From NCBI RefSeq assembly GCF_041734735.1, contig NC_134878.1:37602367-37666366 (forward strand): DNA of 64,000 nt. The letters are read 5' to 3'. The translations under genes were made by a program, and so were the position numbers. This document shows, one piece after another, positions 36,172-46,900 of the stretch. Every line of letters starts with the position of its first letter. Positions within the stretch are counted from its first letter, which is position 1. The notes beneath the pieces are model-generated. The model ran no database searches. It was not told the origin of the DNA and saw only the letters and a program-made list of their open reading frames with translations. Source of the DNA: Babylonia areolata. Lineage: Eukaryota; Mollusca; Gastropoda; Neogastropoda; Buccinidae.

Positions 36172-38595
36172 TGTTGTCCTGGCACTGTACTTTACTGACC
36201 ACACAGGGTCTGGACGATGTTGGAGCGGCCAGCCTGAGCGCGGTGAGTGATGAGGTGGTGGCCACAGCCCAGGCCATCTCCAAGCAGTGTCCACAGCTCA
36301 GCCTGTCGCACGTACAGCACCTGCTGGAGTGGTACCGCCAGGACTACCGGGAGACAGTGCAGGACCCCACCTGCCTGCTCACCGCCATGAGGACCAACGC
36401 AGCCTACAACGGTCAGTGGGCTGTGGGAGGGGGTGGCGGTGAGGGGGAGAGACATGCCATGCGAGGCCATGTGGATGCGATAAGCTGTAGTTCTCTGCTA
36501 ATGTCCAGCAACACAATGCAGTTGCCCTGGTTGATCAGAGAAATTCACTTCATGTTGTATCAAGTGATGCACAATTGCAAATTTTGGTGATTGATTCCAG
36601 TTTCAGTTTCAAGGCAAAAATGACAAGGATTGTTTTGTTTTGTTTTTAAACGTGTTGTGTAGTTAATATTATGAACCAGGGAACAAGAAAAGGCAAAAGG
36701 AAAAAAAGTGGGCCTGAACCCAGTATCTTCAACTCAAAGCAGAATGATTCTCCACAGGGCCAAAACACACGACCACTTACATCCAAAATTAATATTAAAG
36801 CTTTTGTTTTTAGTGTGATAAATTGACTACTGTTATCGAGGTGATAACACCGTTCAAATGATTAATGTTATTTTTATGTATCAAAATTATTTAAGACGGG
36901 TAAGTTTGTGGTAGAGAAAAATCACGTTTCCATCGCCTCAGGCACCTGGTAACATGTTGCCGTTTTCTCCAGATGTGCGCAGATCTTCGCAACCAAAGGT
37001 AGTCCGTGCTGATGCGTGAGAAAACAGAGTCTGCACTTAAAACAAATATGTATAGATCTCGCGCTTGTACATCAGGATTTTACCTGTTTACGTCACGACT
37101 TCTTGACTTCATCAGTTCGTAAAAAATTGTCAAACAGATCTCCATGCATAATATGCAAGAACATCACTGCGGGCAAGTCCCTTTTTTTTTCGAAAAATTT
37201 TGTTGTCGGATCTGACCTTCATTTGGATCGTATCTTCTTCTCTATGTGTTAAGTACTTTACTGATGTCACTGACTGAAATATGTAAGCCAGTTCGAGATA
37301 TTTTCCTTGGGAAAGCATAAATTGGATGATTTTGAAAGATCTGTGCATCACTGTTCCATACTGGGTAAAAGAAGTTCCTATTTGTAATGTCATTATAAAT
37401 AGAATGTGTGGAAAGAATGTATTTTTTGCTATTTTAACCCCTAGGCCACCTATATGACGAGATAACTCATCATCGCAAGCATGTACGCTTTGCTGCCACA
37501 ATGACAAGATAACTCGTCATCGAAATATTCTGACTTTTCCCTGGTTTGCATTCAGTTCGTTGACAAAAATGCTGGTCGCTTTAGCTTGGGGAATCTTTAT
37601 AGATTTTGTTCATAGCTAGAAACCCCATCTACCTCATGAGGCAGTCCTTTATTTGAACGTTTTGGTTGGGTCACTGTCGCAGTGTTTTACCTGGCTCCTT
37701 TCCTCGCTCGCTCAACAAAAATGTCGGACTGACACTGTGCTCAAGACATGCCATCATGGTGAACTAAATCAACCAAGATTGCTTTCTTTAGCTGATGCTC
37801 AGAAAGAATTGAAGTGTAAATTCGAAGAAGACAGTGATGAACATTTATAGGATGATTTGATAGAAAATAAAGGGAGCAATCAAGAGAGTGGTCAAGATGC
37901 GACCATCAGTGAGTGATGCCGGCTGTACAGCTTTAGCAGACGACAGAAAACTAACCGAATTATTAGCAGGACACAGTGTGAGCGATTTTCTTGGCACTCA
38001 GCCAACACCGTCTGATGAGCACTGGATCATGTGAGAGGGGTGAAGAGGAGGGGGGTGGAGACTGAGGGGATGTGCCCTCACATCCATATTATCACTTGGA
38101 GAAGTCACAATGCTTTGTGTATATATCTCTTAAAAAAAAAAAGAAGAAGATAATATTGTGGTTGTTCTAGTATGATTTTGTGTGTGCAGATATCCATTTG
38201 TCCAGAAAATATATTTTAGTGCAAATTACCTAACTAATGTTTGTAATGAACAAGTTGAAAATGTGACAAAAAATAAAACACTTATTTCAAAACAAAGCAT
38301 GCCACTAAAAATATATAAAATGTGAAAACATTAAGTGTTTTGTATTCTTTATTCATTTACCTTTCAGAAAATATATACTTTTATGGGTCTTTCTCAAATA
38401 ACAAAGAGCACAGAATTTTTTGAAAATTTATACCCGTTTTTTGTGAAAAAAAACCTGGCGAATAGCTTTCACTTGAATCTTATTTTCCTGGCAACGAAAG
38501 GGTTAAGCCAAATTTGGTGTCAGCTGACTAGTTATTCCCAAAGAAAACCACACACACACGCATGCACGCACCCACACACACGCACACACGCGCGT

Positions 38596-38629
<34 letters not shown>

Positions 38630-39525
38630 CCAAAACACTGGATTATTACATAGACTCACTCTGTTTACACAACATCACAAGTCAAAACGGACCAGATGCC
38701 TGACTTCCACATAGACCCAATGTGCTGGTCAGGCTGTGTTGATTAACAATCATTGGTAATAAAATATGTTCCTCCACCTCTTCTCTTCTCTACCTCCCAT
38801 CCTCTGTCCAGGTCTCCATCTCCTCTTTCCTCCTTTCACTCCCCCCATCTTGTGTTCACTCCCTCTTCTTAATCTCTTTTTTATATCTACACTCCCAGTA
38901 TACCTTTCTGTCTCTGTCTCTGTGTCTCTCTCCTACTTCCCACGTTCTCCCTCCCCTTCCCATCTCTCTCTTCCTTCCCTCACCCATCCACATTCTATCA
39001 TCCACCCACCCACCTTGCTCACCCCCAGCTCCTCAACTAACAAGGCAAGGCAAGGCAAGGCAAGCCAAGAAGCGTATTTCATGTTGCCCCTGGGGCATAG
39101 AAACATTACACACATGCATCTCTTACACACTCCATACAAACTAAAGAAGTATAATGTAAAAAAACAAAACTAGCAACTACAACAAATAAACTATAACTAT
39201 ACTGTTCTCAACCTCTATGTCTCTGGTACCACCAGGTCTGGTGCACCCAATGAAGGATGACGGCCAGGGCAAGTGGCTGCCAGACTTTGCCTACCGTTAC
39301 CTGGCAGAGGACGTGCCCTTTGGTCTGGTGGTCACCAAGGGTCTGGCCCAGCTGGCTGGAGTCCCCTCACCGGAGACGGACCGTGTGCTGGCCTGGTGCC
39401 AGGAAAAGCTGGGCAAGGAGTACATCGTGGGGACAGAGTTGAAGGGCAAGGACTTGGCCTCCACCCGCGCCCCACAGGCCTATGGATACAAGAGCCTGGA
39501 CGACCTGGTAGCTCTGATGCAGTGA
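31586..39525 (+). CDS. Opine dehydrogenase, five coding exons (404 aa)
   Basis: A host enzyme that reductively condenses pyruvate with an amino acid, using NADH, to form an opine. This regenerates cytosolic NAD+ during anaerobic muscle work. Exons 31586-31783, 34646-34924, 35315-35557, 36207-36411 and 39236-39525 join in frame at GT-AG sites; the first three junctions are phase 0 and the last is phase 1. The product is 404 residues, against about 399 for scallop octopine dehydrogenase. An N-terminal Rossmann glycine motif GGGNGAH (residues 11-17) binds NADH. IVHPP places a His at residue 216, matching the catalytic His (about 212) known in scallop. EWYRQDY and RTNAAYNG mark the opine-dehydrogenase domain. 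Which amino acid it uses (arginine, glycine, alanine, taurine) cannot be read from the sequence. No damage was seen. The 5' untranslated exon upstream was not located. Confidence 0.93.
32180..33835 (+). repeat. GACTCACTTGTG-family element, copy C (1.66 kb)
   Basis: The left end GACTCACTTGTG is followed by its own inverted partner AAAGTGAGTC, forming a small hairpin, and then a GT tract. The right end is CACAAGTGAGTC followed by TTGAAGGCCTTGCCTCTCTTG. It is nearly collinear with copy B at 22516-24132, inverted. It contains a tRNA-like segment at about 33612-33684 (A-box-like TAGTGTAATGGATAAGG, B-box-like GGTTTGAATC). The flanks are T-rich, so a target duplication cannot be judged. No transposase was recognised. 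Confidence 0.82.
33612..33684 (+). repeat. tRNA-like segment inside copy C
   Basis: Has spaced A-box- and B-box-like motifs and an overall length near 73 nt, but no clean cloverleaf. The same segment occurs in copies A and B, so it is part of the repeat rather than a tRNA gene. Confidence 0.55.
34646..34924 (+). CDS. Opine dehydrogenase coding exon 2
   Basis: Acceptor ATTCCAG ends at 34645. The 93 codons ([15 protein letters not shown] to RILQFGKL) complete the NADH-binding domain, including [15 protein letters not shown]. The donor GTAGGA begins at 34925. Confidence 0.9.
35225..35265 (-). repeat. I/Nimb-like LINE 3' tail, minus strand
   Basis: The complement of the TGTGACGGGACATTAAACAA block that ends the LINE at 14940-16075. 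Only the extreme 3' end is present, about 50 bp before opine dehydrogenase exon 3. Confidence 0.6.
35315..35557 (+). CDS. Opine dehydrogenase coding exon 3
   Basis: Acceptor CCTGCAG ends at 35314. The 81 codons (VEILGAKDS to PLFYQ) contain the conserved [11 protein letters not shown] block with the presumed catalytic His. The donor GTGAGG begins at 35558. Confidence 0.9.
35885..36168. repeat. Compound CA then CT microsatellite in intron 3
   Basis: CA-rich repeats from about 35885 to 36117, with short AGC/ATAGCC interruptions, pass directly into an uninterrupted (CT)n tract to about 36168. It forms an extended pyrimidine tract just before exon 4. Confidence 0.9.
36207..36411 (+). CDS. Opine dehydrogenase coding exon 4
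   Basis: Acceptor ACACAG ends at 36206. There are 68 codons plus one base ([10 protein letters not shown] to NAAYN, then the G of the next Gly codon). The donor GTCAGT begins at 36412. The acceptor lies about 38 bp after a ~280-bp CA/CT tract. Confidence 0.9.
37435..38507 (+). mobile_element. piggyBac-like non-autonomous element in intron 4
   Basis: Bounded by TTAA on both sides: TTAACCCCTAGGCCACC at 37435 and CTGGCAACGAAAGGGTTAA ending at 38507. That fits the TTAA target and CCC-starting inverted ends of piggyBac elements. Near the left end a palindrome-like ATGACGAGATAACTCGTCAT unit occurs twice (about 37453 and 37502), as expected for sub-terminal transposase sites. An acidic frame at about 37800-37910 (FEEDSDEHL, then [14 protein letters not shown] after a stop) resembles a piggyBac transposase N-terminus. 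The catalytic region is absent, so it is an internally deleted copy. Confidence 0.6.
38508..38680 (-). repeat. GACTCACTTGTG-family fragment in intron 4
   Basis: Contains AATTTGGTGTCAGCTGAC, a CA-rich tract and CATAGACTCACTCTGTTTAC. It matches the end of copy B near 23995-24130 but is shorter and diverged. Confidence 0.6.
39036..39130. repeat. (AAGGC)n-tailed repeat fragment
   Basis: Five AAGGC/AAGCC units precede GAAGCGTATTTCATGTTGCC and GGGGCATAGAAACATTACA. This looks like the 3' tail of a minus-strand dispersed repeat whose family was not recognised. It lies about 105 bp before exon 5. Confidence 0.4.
39236..39525 (+). CDS. Opine dehydrogenase coding exon 5 and stop
   Basis: Acceptor CACCAG ends at 39235. 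The first two bases complete the split Gly codon. The frame runs [13 protein letters not shown] to LDDLVALMQ and stops at TGA 39523-39525. Variant ATTAAA poly-A signals occur at 40639 and 40699, but the true 3' end is unknown. Confidence 0.9.
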
Positions 39526-41100
<1,575 letters not shown>

Positions 41101-43400
41101 TACCCCACTAACACTGTCCTTCGCTCCCCACCATCCCGCCCCCATCCCCAGTTTGCTCAACAAGCTGTACAGGATGATTTAACTTTTGTTTCGGTTTGTG
41201 AAAAAAGACATGATATTTTCATAGCACCGAGTTGGTTTTTTTATATCATAAATGTTATGACATTTTTTTTTACAGTACAAGATTTTCGATATTGTGTCAT
41301 TTTATTAATATACTTCAGAAAATGATAGATTTGCTCAAAGATTACAGGTGACTCCCAGCAGGTGGTTGTCAAACATATGCAGAGATACTGTGAATGGACA
41401 GACTAACTTTTCTTTGAATATCACAGTGTGTGCAGTGCCGTCAGTCAACATATAACAACTGACAGGAACCAGAAACAAGACGTTGCTTGGTAATTTGCCA
41501 GAAAGGCAATGTGGCAGCAGGATCAATTGATTCAATGTGAAAGAACTGTTTTTTTTGTTTGAAGAGTTCACCAGCCTCTTGTGCACTGTTATTGCACACA
41601 CTGATGCTCAGTGGTTGAGTTGGAACAAACATGAATGACAGAAAGTGAAGGAATCACTGTTTTTTTCCTTGGTGTTGGCTAAGGGGAAAAGGGGTGTGAC
41701 AGAGGATTGGGAAGGGGGCGGGTAACAGTTTAACAGCTTATGTTGGGATTTTTCTTCCTGTTGCTTTCATACATCCGTGCCTCTCGCTGATTTTGTTCCA
41801 AACACTCCGCTGTTTGCTCATGCACGCAAACGTTTTCAAACAAGGCTGACGCTCACGATGGCTGTTTGCTCATGTTGTATACCTTCGTTTTTAAACCAGA
41901 CTCCACCAGTGGCAAACATACACAAACGTTGTTGGTGGTTGCTTTTATATAGACAGACTGAGCTGACACTTCTAATAGCCTTTTGCTCATGCATGCAAAC
42001 ATTCATAAACAAAACTTATATTTCCAGTGTCCATTTGTATACACACACTGACACTTGATTTCAAATAAGACTATCATTTCCATTGGCCCTTTACACTCAG
42101 GTAAGCAAATTTTTCATTTCAGTCACTTGCCTTCTACATATCTTTCCCTTTACTATACTTCGATGCATTTGCCTTTTTTTATTAGGCCTGATTAGCGCGT
42201 TGATTTATTTGAAGGTCAGGCATGTATTGCCTTTTTTCTCCAGCAGATATGATGTAGTGTTTAAAGATCTCTCAGAACGCTCTGAAACTGAAACTCAAAG
42301 TTTCCAAACAAGACAATTGCTCCCACTTACTGTTTACCTGTGAACTTGTTATTTTGTTCAAATTAGGCCCACACACTCAATGAACGTTTGTTTTATATTC
42401 CGACAAATGCTAACACTCCAAATGGCTGTTTGCTGGTACAAAGTTGGGTTGTTGTTTTTCTTCAAACAAGGCGAGCACTCTAAATGTTTTTGTTTCTTGT
42501 GTAAAGAGTACACTACCAGTAGCCATTTGCACATAAATATTTAAACTTTTTTGCAAATAAAGCTAACACTTCTGATTTGACGAGATGCTGATATACATGA
42601 TCATTTTTAGAAAAAAAACACTAATACTTGAGCATCATGCCATTTGATTTTTTTGTTTATTTAATCCCTGTAACCATCTGTGTGTGTGTGTGCTATTGTT
42701 GCTGTCATTATCAAAATGAATTGGTTCCTGCAGTGAATACCATCACTCAAATGTTCTTGCTAGGATTTCTTTTGTGGACGACTCCCCACCTCCCCCCCAA
42801 CCCTCCTCTCCCCCTCCCCCCCCCCCCCCCCCCCCCCCCACACACACACACCCTCTCCCCCCAAAAAATGATGATAAAATAAAAATGATAATGGCGGAGT
42901 ACAGACACTTAGATGCAGTGATCAAATTATCAAAAACAAAAAATAAACACGAAAAGGAAAAGCAAGGCAAACAGGGTAGTATAGAAGCTCAATCTAGGCA
43001 AGACATTGTAGAATTGCCACTGTTTCTGCAAAACGTTCGAATGTTGAGTTTTGTAATGGATGTGTGTGGTCATGTCTTGACAGAATTGATTTCAAAAGCA
43101 ACACTTTGGTAGAACATAGACGATGTCAAGTTGTTCAAGATCAGAACGCTCAGTCAGACAACACCCCACACAACAACAGCTGTTGGTCATTCCCAGTCGG
43201 TTGTTTTCTGTGTGTTTCACATTGAAAGTGTCTTGGAGTCGGTTAACCCGTGACGAACTGATTCTTCTCAACGGCATGCATTTCTGTCTCAGGCAGTGCT
43301 TTACAGACACCTGATCAGACATCATTTTATATGTGTCTTCCGTGATAGTTTATATCATGTTATGGAGCCACTATTGTGAACATCCGTTATAGTGAATTGT
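41101..43400. other. Non-coding stretch with a degenerate tandem array
   Basis: No gene was recognised. It contains the degenerate array at about 41800-42560 and a C homopolymer at about 42816-42839 followed by CA repeats. Confidence 0.55.
41800..42560. repeat. Degenerate tandem array with GGCTGTTTGCTCATG units
   Basis: Blocks such as TGTTTGCTCATGCACGCAAA, TTTTCAAACAAGGCTGA and AACACTCCAAATGGC recur at irregular intervals of roughly 50-120 bp. The units are strongly diverged, pointing to an old array. Confidence 0.5.
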
Positions 43401-43470
43401 TATGGGCCGCAATCGTCAGTCTTCCATAATAGTTTATGTTATTGTGTGGAGCCGCAAGACGTGCTGTTTC
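43333..43470. repeat. Imperfect ~93-bp direct repeat
   Basis: GTCTTCCGTGATAGTTTATA near 43336 recurs as GTCTTCCATAATAGTTTATG near 43419. In both copies it is followed by a TATGGAGCCAC / TGTGGAGCCGC block. Confidence 0.55.
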
Positions 43471-44084
43471 AGACGTGGGGATGAGGTCTGTCTGGACCAG
43501 ATGTCAAAGGGATCGTGTGTAACCCAGACTGTACGGCTCAATGGCTGGGAGTGTCCAACCGTTTCGAACGCAGCATGCTATTCTGAACGCGCAGACCCCA
43601 TCATCCGCCCAGTGATTGCATGTTCTAAAGACCAGGGATGTGACAGCTAGACGGAAACTGCAGCAGAAAAGCCCCAGGTGTTATTCCTGAGATTGTGTGC
43701 AAATTCGGGGAGGAAATGGGGTGGGGAAAGGGGTGAGACTGAGGTGTAATCTCAACAACAACGGCTCAGTGACGCCACTGCCGATGTATTTGTACGACAA
43801 AAATTGAAGAGAAAAACTTACACCGCCACATTTTCATCCGTCCGGTTAATGAAAGGCCCATTTCTCATCCCGGTTGATCCAACGAACTCTTGAGCCAAAG
43901 AGTATGCGTCACTTAGATCAGCAAATAGTATGTCTGTTGGTTTGATCAGATCGAGTGTATCGTGAATCAACAAAAACACCAGTAAAACAAAATTCACTCC
44001 TTTTTTCGGGAACGTGCCGATGTGTCCACGGCCCTTTGCCGATATATGTACTTCTTACTTAAACAGTTTAGACAGGGGAAAACA

Positions 44085-44129
<45 letters not shown>

Positions 44130-44375
44130 GCGCGCAAGCACGCATTCATACACATAGATACCCCTACCCCACCCCACACAGACACATACCGACACATACA
44201 CCAACGCACGCGCTTACACATACACACGTGCGCGCACACACACACACTGCGCACACGCACGCGCACGCCCGAGCTACACTTGCACACACACACACACACA
44301 CACACACATTCATTATACCATCACTTACATACACATACGCTCCCCATCCTCATCCTATGCAGGCACACACACACA

Positions 44376-44421
<46 letters not shown>

Positions 44422-44874
44422 TACATACGCGCGCGCGCGATACCTAGCCGCCCCTCTCTGGCCGTTTGTCACTTTACGCAACACAAGCAGTAACATTCAA
44501 CGTCATTACATCCTTGTCGATAATGCGGTAGTAAACTTCATGGCTGCAATTATTTAGATCTGAGATCTGTCCCTGAAGTACCAAAGATTCATCTGCATGA
44601 CGAGCAGGAAATATGTTTGAAAGGCGGTTGGTGATGTCAAAATAAATACGAAATGAGCGTGTGGAGTGTTATAATCAGTGGGCTTCATAACACACACTTT
44701 TTCTCTCGATCATCTTTGACTCTCACACACACGCGCTCGCGCGCAAACACACACACACACACACACACGCGCGCGCACACACACACACAAGCGTACCTGA
44801 GCGTGCATACGTGTACACACACATATGCTAAACTTGCCATCATGCTCGCGCACACACACATGTTTAACCACCAG

Positions 44875-44913
<39 letters not shown>

Positions 44914-45400
44914 CTCTGTTTGTTTTGTCTTCTCAGTTCGAAGGCTTTGTGTCGCTCAAAAGGAAATGGACAGGCACCATCAACAAAGTACCCAAAACCG
45001 TTCTATATAACCAATTTGGACAGAAACCACCAAAAACAGGACCACTGTAGGTGTCTTACACCCCCACCCCGCCCCCCACTCGTCGCCCCGGGCCTGCCTT
45101 TGTGATCATGGGATACGACCCCATCTAGCTCTCTCTCCCTCTCTCTCTTTCATCATACTATAGTCTGAGCCATACTGGCCTCTTCTCCCTCTCCCCTCCT
45201 TTCACATGGACAGAATAGAAGAGACAGAAGTGGAGGAAAAAGGGCGGGGATGAGGGGTTCAAAGTCCGGGTCTGTTGAAGGATGAGATATCTAATGGCAG
45301 TGTGGAAAGTACCATTTCCATGCAACTACACACAGAAGTAATAGCTGTTTGCACCACCTTCCCTCTCTGGGTCCATGTCTCAACCTTGGTTTCTGCATTC
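43471..45400. other. Non-coding, CA/CT microsatellite-dense stretch
   Basis: Long CA and CG-containing tracts lie at about 44089-44128, 44228-44310 and 44700-44820. CT tracts lie at about 44379-44415 and 44877-44910. All long open frames here are dinucleotide artefacts. No gene was recognised. Confidence 0.65.
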
Positions 45401-45405
45401 CTCAC

Positions 45406-45640
45406 TGTGTTATTGTGTCAATCTCAACCATCTCAACATCACATACACCACTCGCTGTGTTATTGTGTCAATCTCAACCATCTCAACATCACATACACCA
45501 CTCGCTGTGTTATTGTGTCAATCTCAACCATCTCAACATCACATACACCACTCGCTGTGTTATTGTGTCAATCTCAACCATCTCAACATCACATACACGA
45601 CTCGCTGTGTTATTGTGTTAATCTCATCACATACACCATG
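45406..45640. repeat. 50-bp minisatellite, four units and a partial fifth
   Basis: The unit begins TGTGTTATTGTGTCAATCTC and continues AACCATCTCAACATCACATA CACCACTCGC. Full units start at 45406, 45456, 45506 and 45556, and a shortened one at 45606. The copies are almost identical, so the array is young. Confidence 0.93.
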
Positions 45641-45645
45641 TGAAT

Positions 45646-45676
<31 letters not shown>

Positions 45677-45879
45677 TACACACATATATGTATAATATGT
45701 AGCCGGCTACTGAACCGAGTGGTTCTATTAGGGGTACGGTACAAAAGAACTAAACTAAATGATGATTTACTGTATTAAAGGATGGACAAGAATTCCCGTG
45801 CACAGGCCAGGAACATATAGAAGCCAGTCACAAATGGGTTTTTCTATTGTTTTATTTACAATAGTTATGAGAGAAAAAC

Positions 45880-46020
45880 TAAGAAGACATAAAGGAGAAG
45901 AGAATAGAAGAAGACATAAGAAGAGAAGACATAAAAGAGAAGAACAGAAGAAGACATAAAAAGAGAAGACATAAAAGAGAAGATATAAGAAGAGAAGACA
46001 AAAACAAAAAAAAGAGAAGA
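45880..46020. repeat. Purine-rich AGAAGACATAA tandem tract
   Basis: Irregular repeats of AGAAGACATAAAAGAGA type cover about 140 bp. Pure purine runs such as this can form triplex structures. Confidence 0.75.
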
Positions 46021-46862
46021 CAGTGCAGCGATACGTAGCGAGATGTCAGCCATTGTGAGAACACACACGACACACACACTCTGCTCGCGATGCAGCAAGA
46101 GAGAGAGAGAGAGAGAGCAGCTCTGGTCAGATGACTGACCAGGTATGAAGTGACCACTCATCACTCGCTGTGCCAATTTATGCAAGTTAAGCGGACTGCA
46201 AAGACAATCACGTGTGCTGCAAAGCAGATCGGCCAAATCAGGCCAAATCCGACGACAACTGTGTTTCTTACAAAGTGTTCAGTGACAGATTTCTAAATGA
46301 TTCCTGAACAAATTTACGTCGGATAAGTTGCAAAAGAAAGAGCTCAACGCCTACTTTCTAATGAGTATAAAATGAAGTGCTGATTATTTAAGATGAATTT
46401 ATAATCTTTATTTAAGTCACCTGAACAGGGTCAGTTTTAACGAGCTTGTCGCTGAAAATTACAAACTGCATTAAATCAGTTTAACGTAGGCAAACATAGA
46501 TGGAATCGCGACGATTCTGCCAGTATATAATACTTGCAGTTTACTGATCCGACAAAAGAGATATTAATTAAATACGGTGGAGCAGAAACACAGATTCCAG
46601 CTCAGCCAATAGCGTACCGCGGCGGGCCACTCGTCGAGCCGTGAGTAGGTTGTCTGGCGAGGAGGACAAAATGATGTAAGCAGCTTTGCGTTCAAACTGG
46701 GAGTGACGTCACACATCTGCGCGGGCCGTTGAGGACCAGCGGGTTAGTTGCAAAAACGTCGTCTGCTATTCTGTTTGTCCGTGAAGCATTATCTGAAGCC
46801 TAAGAGCGCTGTCTGAAGCAGGATGAAGCTAAGCGCTTGGCTACATATATATGCATACACAC

Positions 46863-46900
<38 letters not shown>

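Noticed and set aside
36700-36780. tRNA-like block with GAACCCAGTATCTTC in intron 4
   Set aside because: Only one weak promoter-box match and no repeat partner was seen in the window.
43402-43650. 82-codon frame with eight Cys, toxin-like at first glance
   Set aside because: No signal peptide, no recognised cysteine framework, and it starts inside an imperfect direct repeat.
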